In this document: piece after piece, positions 61,204 through 64,000 of the stretch | Layout: every line of letters starts with the position of its first letter | Position numbering within the stretch: position 1 is the stretch's first letter | Assembly (NCBI GenBank): GCA_903873705.1 | Contig: CAIQPK010000064.1 | Location: forward strand, 99,993-163,992 | Source of the DNA: an uncultured Acidobacteriota bacterium | GTDB lineage: Bacteria; Acidobacteriota; Terriglobia; Terriglobales; Acidobacteriaceae | Direction of reading: 5' to 3' | DNA length: 64,000 bases | Program-made: the position numbers and the translations under genes | The notes under the pieces: model-generated | Seen by the model: the letters and a program-made list of their open reading frames with translations, nothing else | The model's database searches: none | What the model was told of the DNA's origin: nothing

Positions 61204-61208
61204 CCACA

Positions 61209-61251
61209 AAGGAGCAGCCCAGCGATGGATGAAGGAGCAGCGCAGCGATGA
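61209..61251 (+). promoter_or_regulatory. Duplicated ribosome binding site with an 8-codon coupled leader ORF
   Basis: AAGGAGCAGCCCAGCGATG (61209-61227) and AAGGAGCAGCGCAGCGATG (61232-61250) differ by one base. The first ATG opens an 8-codon ORF (MDEGAAQR) whose TGA at 61249-61251 overlaps the second ATG at 61248, as in classic ATGA coupling. Confidence 0.75.
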
Positions 61252-62432
61252 ACTGGCTTTCAACCCGGGCCGCTCGCTCGCTGCTCCTCGTCGTCCTCGC
61301 CTGCGCCGCCCTGTTCTCCGTAGTGCGCGGCGCACAAAACGGCATCCACTCCAGCCAGGACTTCCAATGGAGCGGAGCCCAGCTCATCGACCGCCACATC
61401 GACCCCTGGGCCGACGCCGTCGCCGGCGACCCCCTCCACCTCCTCACCCTCACCCAGGATCCCAACTACCTGCCCCTTCTCTACGTCCTGTTCGCTCCGC
61501 TCGGCATGCTCGACCGCATCCCAGCCCAGATCGTCTGGGTCATCTGCAACATCGCCTTCGCCATCCTCAGCGGCTTCATCGCCGCCCGCTTCTACGGGTT
61601 TGGCCGCTACGGCATCGCCGCCTCCATCTGCGCCTTGCTGGCCGCCACACCCACCCGCATGACCATCGGCAACGGCCAGCAAGGCCTCTTCATCCTCTTC
61701 CTTTGGAGCCTCGCTCTCCTCGCCCCCCATATCACCAACGCCCGCGCCGCCATCGCCGGCACATCCTACTTCAAATACAACTTCGCGCCGCCGATCGTGA
61801 TCTACCTCTGGCTCCGCTCCGGCATTCGAGCCATCCTCGTCAGCCTACTGCCCACGCTCGCGGGCCTCATCATCATCTGGCTCTGGTTCACCGGCGGCAG
61901 AGACCTCCACATGCTCCACTGGTTCGCCGTCGCTCCCTTCAAGCTCGCCCGCCGCGGCTATTTTCCCTTCGGCGGCGGCAGCAACCTCATGGACGTCCTC
62001 GAAGTCCCCATCTACCTCCTGCATCCCTCCCGCATCGTCTTCGAATCATCCACCTTCGCCGCAGCGCTCATCGTCTGCGTCGCCGTGCTCTATCGCGCCA
62101 TCCACTCCCGAGCCTCTGTGCAGAACCACATGGCCCTGCTCGGCCTGCTCAGCTTCAGCCTCTTCAAGCACCACACCTACGATGGCGTCGTGCTCCTCTT
62201 TACGCTCTGCTACCTCGCCCGCCTGCGCCAGCATCGCGTCGCCCAGGTCGGCCTCGTCCTGCTCGGCTTCATCTGGTACGCCTCACGCTTCGTCGATCAA
62301 CTCTTTCCCAGCACCCTCAGCTGGAGCTTTATGCCCGAGTGCGCCATGCTCCTCACCATCGCCTGGCTGATCTTCCGGCTGCAGCCCGCCGAAGCCGCCA
62401 TCTTTCCTCCCGCACCCGAAACCACGCCATAA
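61248..62432 (+). CDS. GT87-type (DUF2029) membrane glycosyltransferase
   Basis: 394 residues with about ten membrane segments. The organisation, with a first segment (SLLLVVLACAALFSVVRG), an early extracytoplasmic loop with WSGAQLIDRHIDPW and PNYLPLLYVLFAPLGM, and later HHTYDGVVLLFTLCYLARLR, matches the GT87/DUF2029 family. Those proteins use polyprenyl-phosphate mannose to modify lipids or exopolysaccharide. The early Asp (QDFQWSG or RHIDPW) could be the catalytic residue. It directly follows serA and is coupled to it by an 8-codon ORF. Confidence 0.85.
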   Translation: MNWLSTRAARSLLLVVLACAALFSVVRGAQNGIHSSQDFQWSGAQLIDRHIDPWADAVAGDPLHLLTLTQDPNYLPLLYVLFAPLGMLDRIPAQIVWVICNIAFAILSGFIAARFYGFGRYGIAASICALLAATPTRMTIGNGQQGLFILFLWSLALLAPHITNARAAIAGTSYFKYNFAPPIVIYLWLRSGIRAILVSLLPTLAGLIIIWLWFTGGRDLHMLHWFAVAPFKLARRGYFPFGGGSNLMDVLEVPIYLLHPSRIVFESSTFAAALIVCVAVLYRAIHSRASVQNHMALLGLLSFSLFKHHTYDGVVLLFTLCYLARLRQHRVAQVGLVLLGFIWYASRFVDQLFPSTLSWSFMPECAMLLTIAWLIFRLQPAEAAIFPPAPETTP

Positions 62433-62546
62433 CCAGGTCATAGCACGATACGGGCACCCCTTTGTAACCCTCGACACCGCCCGATTCCTGTAAACTGAGG
62501 TGCACGAGATTCGCGCCCTATGCGCCCTCAGGAAGCCTCCCTGCCC

Positions 62547-63602
62547 ATGTCGAAGACCGTTATTCGCTTTACTACCACTGTCGTCCTCTCCTCCGCGCTC
62601 ATCGCCACCGGCTGCCGCAAAGGCCCGCAGGATGGCGTCGTCGCCACCGTCAACGGCCATGCCATTCAGCGCACCGAAGTCGACAAGATATACACCGCCC
62701 AGCTGGCCAACAACCCCCAGCAGCAGACGCCCTCGCCGGATCAGGCCGACTCCCTCCGCCTCAACCTCCTGCACAACCTCATCCTCGAAGAGATCGTCGA
62801 GCAGCGCGCCGCCAAGGTCAACCTCACCGCCACCGACGCCGAAGTCGACGCCAAGCTCGCCGAGATGAAGGCCCCCTTCACCGAAGAGCAGTTCCAGCAG
62901 CGCCTGAAGGAAAGCGAGCACACCCTCGACGACGTCAAGCATGACCTCCGCCGCTCGCTCACCATGGACAAGCTGCTCAACATGGAGATCAACTCCAAGA
63001 TCACCGTCACCGACTCCGACGTTACCAACTACTTCAACGCCCACAAGTCCGAATTCAACCTGCTCGAAAACCAGTACCACCTCGCTCAGATTCAGACCAC
63101 CGGCTTCCCCGCTCAGCAGGCGGGCAATCTGCAGGGCTCCAAGGCAAGCACCCCGGAAGAAGCGCAGCAGAAGATCAAGACCCTCAAGAACCGCCTCGAT
63201 GCCGGCGAAGACTTCGGCGCCATCGCCATGAACTTCTCCGAAAACCAGGAGTCCGCGCCCAACCAGGGCGACATGGGCTTTGTCCTGGAGTCCGCCATGA
63301 AGCGCGACCCCGCTGCCTACACGGCCATCGTCAAGCTCAAGCCCGGCGAGATCACCGACATCGTTCCCTCGGTCGACCCGCTCAGCCACAAGGCGGTGGC
63401 CTTCACCGTCTACAAGCTCATCAGCCGCGAACCCGCCGGCCAGCGCGAAATCAACGACCCCCGCGTCCAGCAGGCCATCCGCCAGCAGCTCCGCGACGGC
63501 CGCTCCCAGCTCCTCAAGAGCGCCTTCTTCGAAATGCTCGCCGACCAGGCCAAAGTCCAGAACTTCTACGCCGAACAGGTCTTCAAGAACAACGCCAAGT
63601 AG
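62547..63602 (+). CDS. SurA/PrsA-type peptidyl-prolyl isomerase lipoprotein
   Basis: 351 residues from the ATG at 62547 (AGGAAG upstream; an ATG 27 bases earlier gives a poorer signal). The lipobox ATGC (SALIATGCRKG) predicts a lipid anchor. A SurA_N-like helical domain (VNGHAIQRTEVDKIYTAQLA, NLILEEIVEQRAAKVNLTAT) is followed by a parvulin-like domain (KIKTLKNRLDAGEDFGAIAM, NFSENQESAPNQGDMGF) and a helical end. It helps fold outer-membrane proteins in the periplasm; with LptD and the DsbA-like protein in the same window, an envelope role fits. It is convergent with the ABC gene. Confidence 0.9.
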   Translation: MSKTVIRFTTTVVLSSALIATGCRKGPQDGVVATVNGHAIQRTEVDKIYTAQLANNPQQQTPSPDQADSLRLNLLHNLILEEIVEQRAAKVNLTATDAEVDAKLAEMKAPFTEEQFQQRLKESEHTLDDVKHDLRRSLTMDKLLNMEINSKITVTDSDVTNYFNAHKSEFNLLENQYHLAQIQTTGFPAQQAGNLQGSKASTPEEAQQKIKTLKNRLDAGEDFGAIAMNFSENQESAPNQGDMGFVLESAMKRDPAAYTAIVKLKPGEITDIVPSVDPLSHKAVAFTVYKLISREPAGQREINDPRVQQAIRQQLRDGRSQLLKSAFFEMLADQAKVQNFYAEQVFKNNAK

Positions 63603-63618
63603 CGATACAAATCCTTAC

Positions 63619-63650
63619 GGGTGCCCCATGTCCGGATTCTCGGACATGGG
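63619..63650. repeat. Palindromic CCCATGTCC repeat, full copy between convergent genes
   Basis: GGGTGC, then CCCATGTCCG (63625-63634), loop GATTCT, CGGACATGGG (63641-63650). It lies in the 64-base gap and could form a hairpin for termination of both the isomerase and ABC genes. Confidence 0.93.
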
Positions 63651-63666
63651 AATCAACCACCGAAGC

Positions 63667-64000
63667 CTACCCCCGCACCACCCCCGGAAGCTCCGGCGTC
63701 GCCGCCAGCAACTGCCGCGTATAGGCCTCCCGCGGCGTATCGCAAACCTCGCTCCACGTCCCCGTCTCCACCACCCGACCCCGCTGCAGCACCATCACCC
63801 GATCACACAAATACCGCACCAGCGGCATCGAGTGCGAAATAAACAAACAAGTCAGCCCATACTTCGTCTGCAACCCACGCAGCAGGTTGATCACCTGTGC
63901 CCCCACCGACACATCCAGCGCGCTCACCGGCTCATCGAGCACCAGCAGCTCCGGCCGCAGTGCCAGCGCACGCGCAATGTTGATCCGCTGCCGCTGCCCT
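63667..64000 (-). CDS. Peptide/dipeptide-type ABC transporter ATP-binding protein, 5' end outside the window
   Basis: The last 110 residues are visible. The frame enters with the end of the ABC signature (GQRQRINIARALALRPELLV), then Walker B LDEPVSALDVSVGAQVINLL and the switch His in LFISHSMPLVRYLCDRVMVL. The tail GTWSEVCDTPREAYTRQLLA is typical for DppD/DppF/OppF-type ATPases of oligopeptide, dipeptide or nickel importers. The ALDVS stretch identifies this subfamily. The partner genes must lie to the right of the window. Confidence 0.9.
   Translation of the reverse strand, partial: GQRQRINIARALALRPELLVLDEPVSALDVSVGAQVINLLRGLQTKYGLTCLFISHSMPLVRYLCDRVMVLQRGRVVETGTWSEVCDTPREAYTRQLLAATPELPGVVRG

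Overview
The window is one contiguous stretch of a high-GC, Gram-negative (diderm) chromosome. It carries lptD, a TolC-type channel, a TonB C-terminal domain protein, several lipoproteins and a SurA/PrsA-type foldase. The strong C bias at third codon positions, the many secreted orphan proteins, the planctomycete-type cytochrome domain and the style of the dispersed palindromic repeats suggest Acidobacteriota, probably class Terriglobia (Granulicella/Edaphobacter/Terriglobus type). That assignment is inference from gene content; no rRNA or tRNA gene was recognised in the window to confirm it.

Layout. 1-8.2 kb: end of a conserved orphan, a TolC-like channel, a degenerate GH13-like secreted protein, a leftward trio (membrane protein, secreted protein, LOG-family hydrolase), a Gly/Tyr/His-rich secreted protein, rluB and a Thr-rich secreted protein. 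8.2-18.9 kb: scpB, a PiT phosphate transporter, a macro-domain protein, a nucleoside permease-like protein, an aldo/keto reductase, a BCS1-like AAA ATPase, and the leftward cluster M50-like protein - trpS - scpA. 18.9-31.5 kb: TPR protein, hexapeptide acyltransferase, HEAT-like protein, SIMPL protein, zinc-ribbon proteins, DoxX, a membrane heterodisulfide-reductase-like iron-sulfur protein, moaA and a GAF-GGDEF protein. 31.5-45 kb: a repeat-rich gap, galU, a DUF885 peptidase, a TonB-domain protein overlapping mfd antisense, mfd, a FemAB/GNAT-like protein, gatB and a large lipoprotein. 45-64 kb: a frameshifted M15-like peptidase, a PSCyt1 cytochrome, an RDD protein, lptD, GNAT, a DsbA-like lipoprotein, a YgiB/YgiC-like pair, an array of four paralogous membrane-anchored orphans, serA, a GT87 glycosyltransferase, a foldase, and the end of a peptide-type ABC ATPase.

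Most of the core genes are ordinary housekeeping: chromosome condensation (ScpA, ScpB), translation (TrpS, GatB, RluB), transcription-coupled repair (Mfd), envelope assembly (LptD, TolC, DsbA-like, PPIase), serine synthesis (SerA), UDP-glucose (GalU) and molybdopterin (MoaA). The unusual layer is repeats and recent duplications. At least three dispersed palindromic repeat families lie between genes, and some copies lie in frame inside genes (two in mfd, one forming the signal region of the GH13-like protein). Four local duplications change genes or their control: a 75-bp exact tandem copy inside the macro domain, a 17-bp tandem copy that frameshifts an exported peptidase, a 23-bp duplication flanking a repeat-bearing insert in a YgiB/YgiC-like operon, and a duplicated ribosome binding site before the GT87 gene. 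The best candidate for an undescribed system is the four-gene array at 56.3-59.4 kb. All four proteins start with the same His-rich motif and membrane segment and then diverge.
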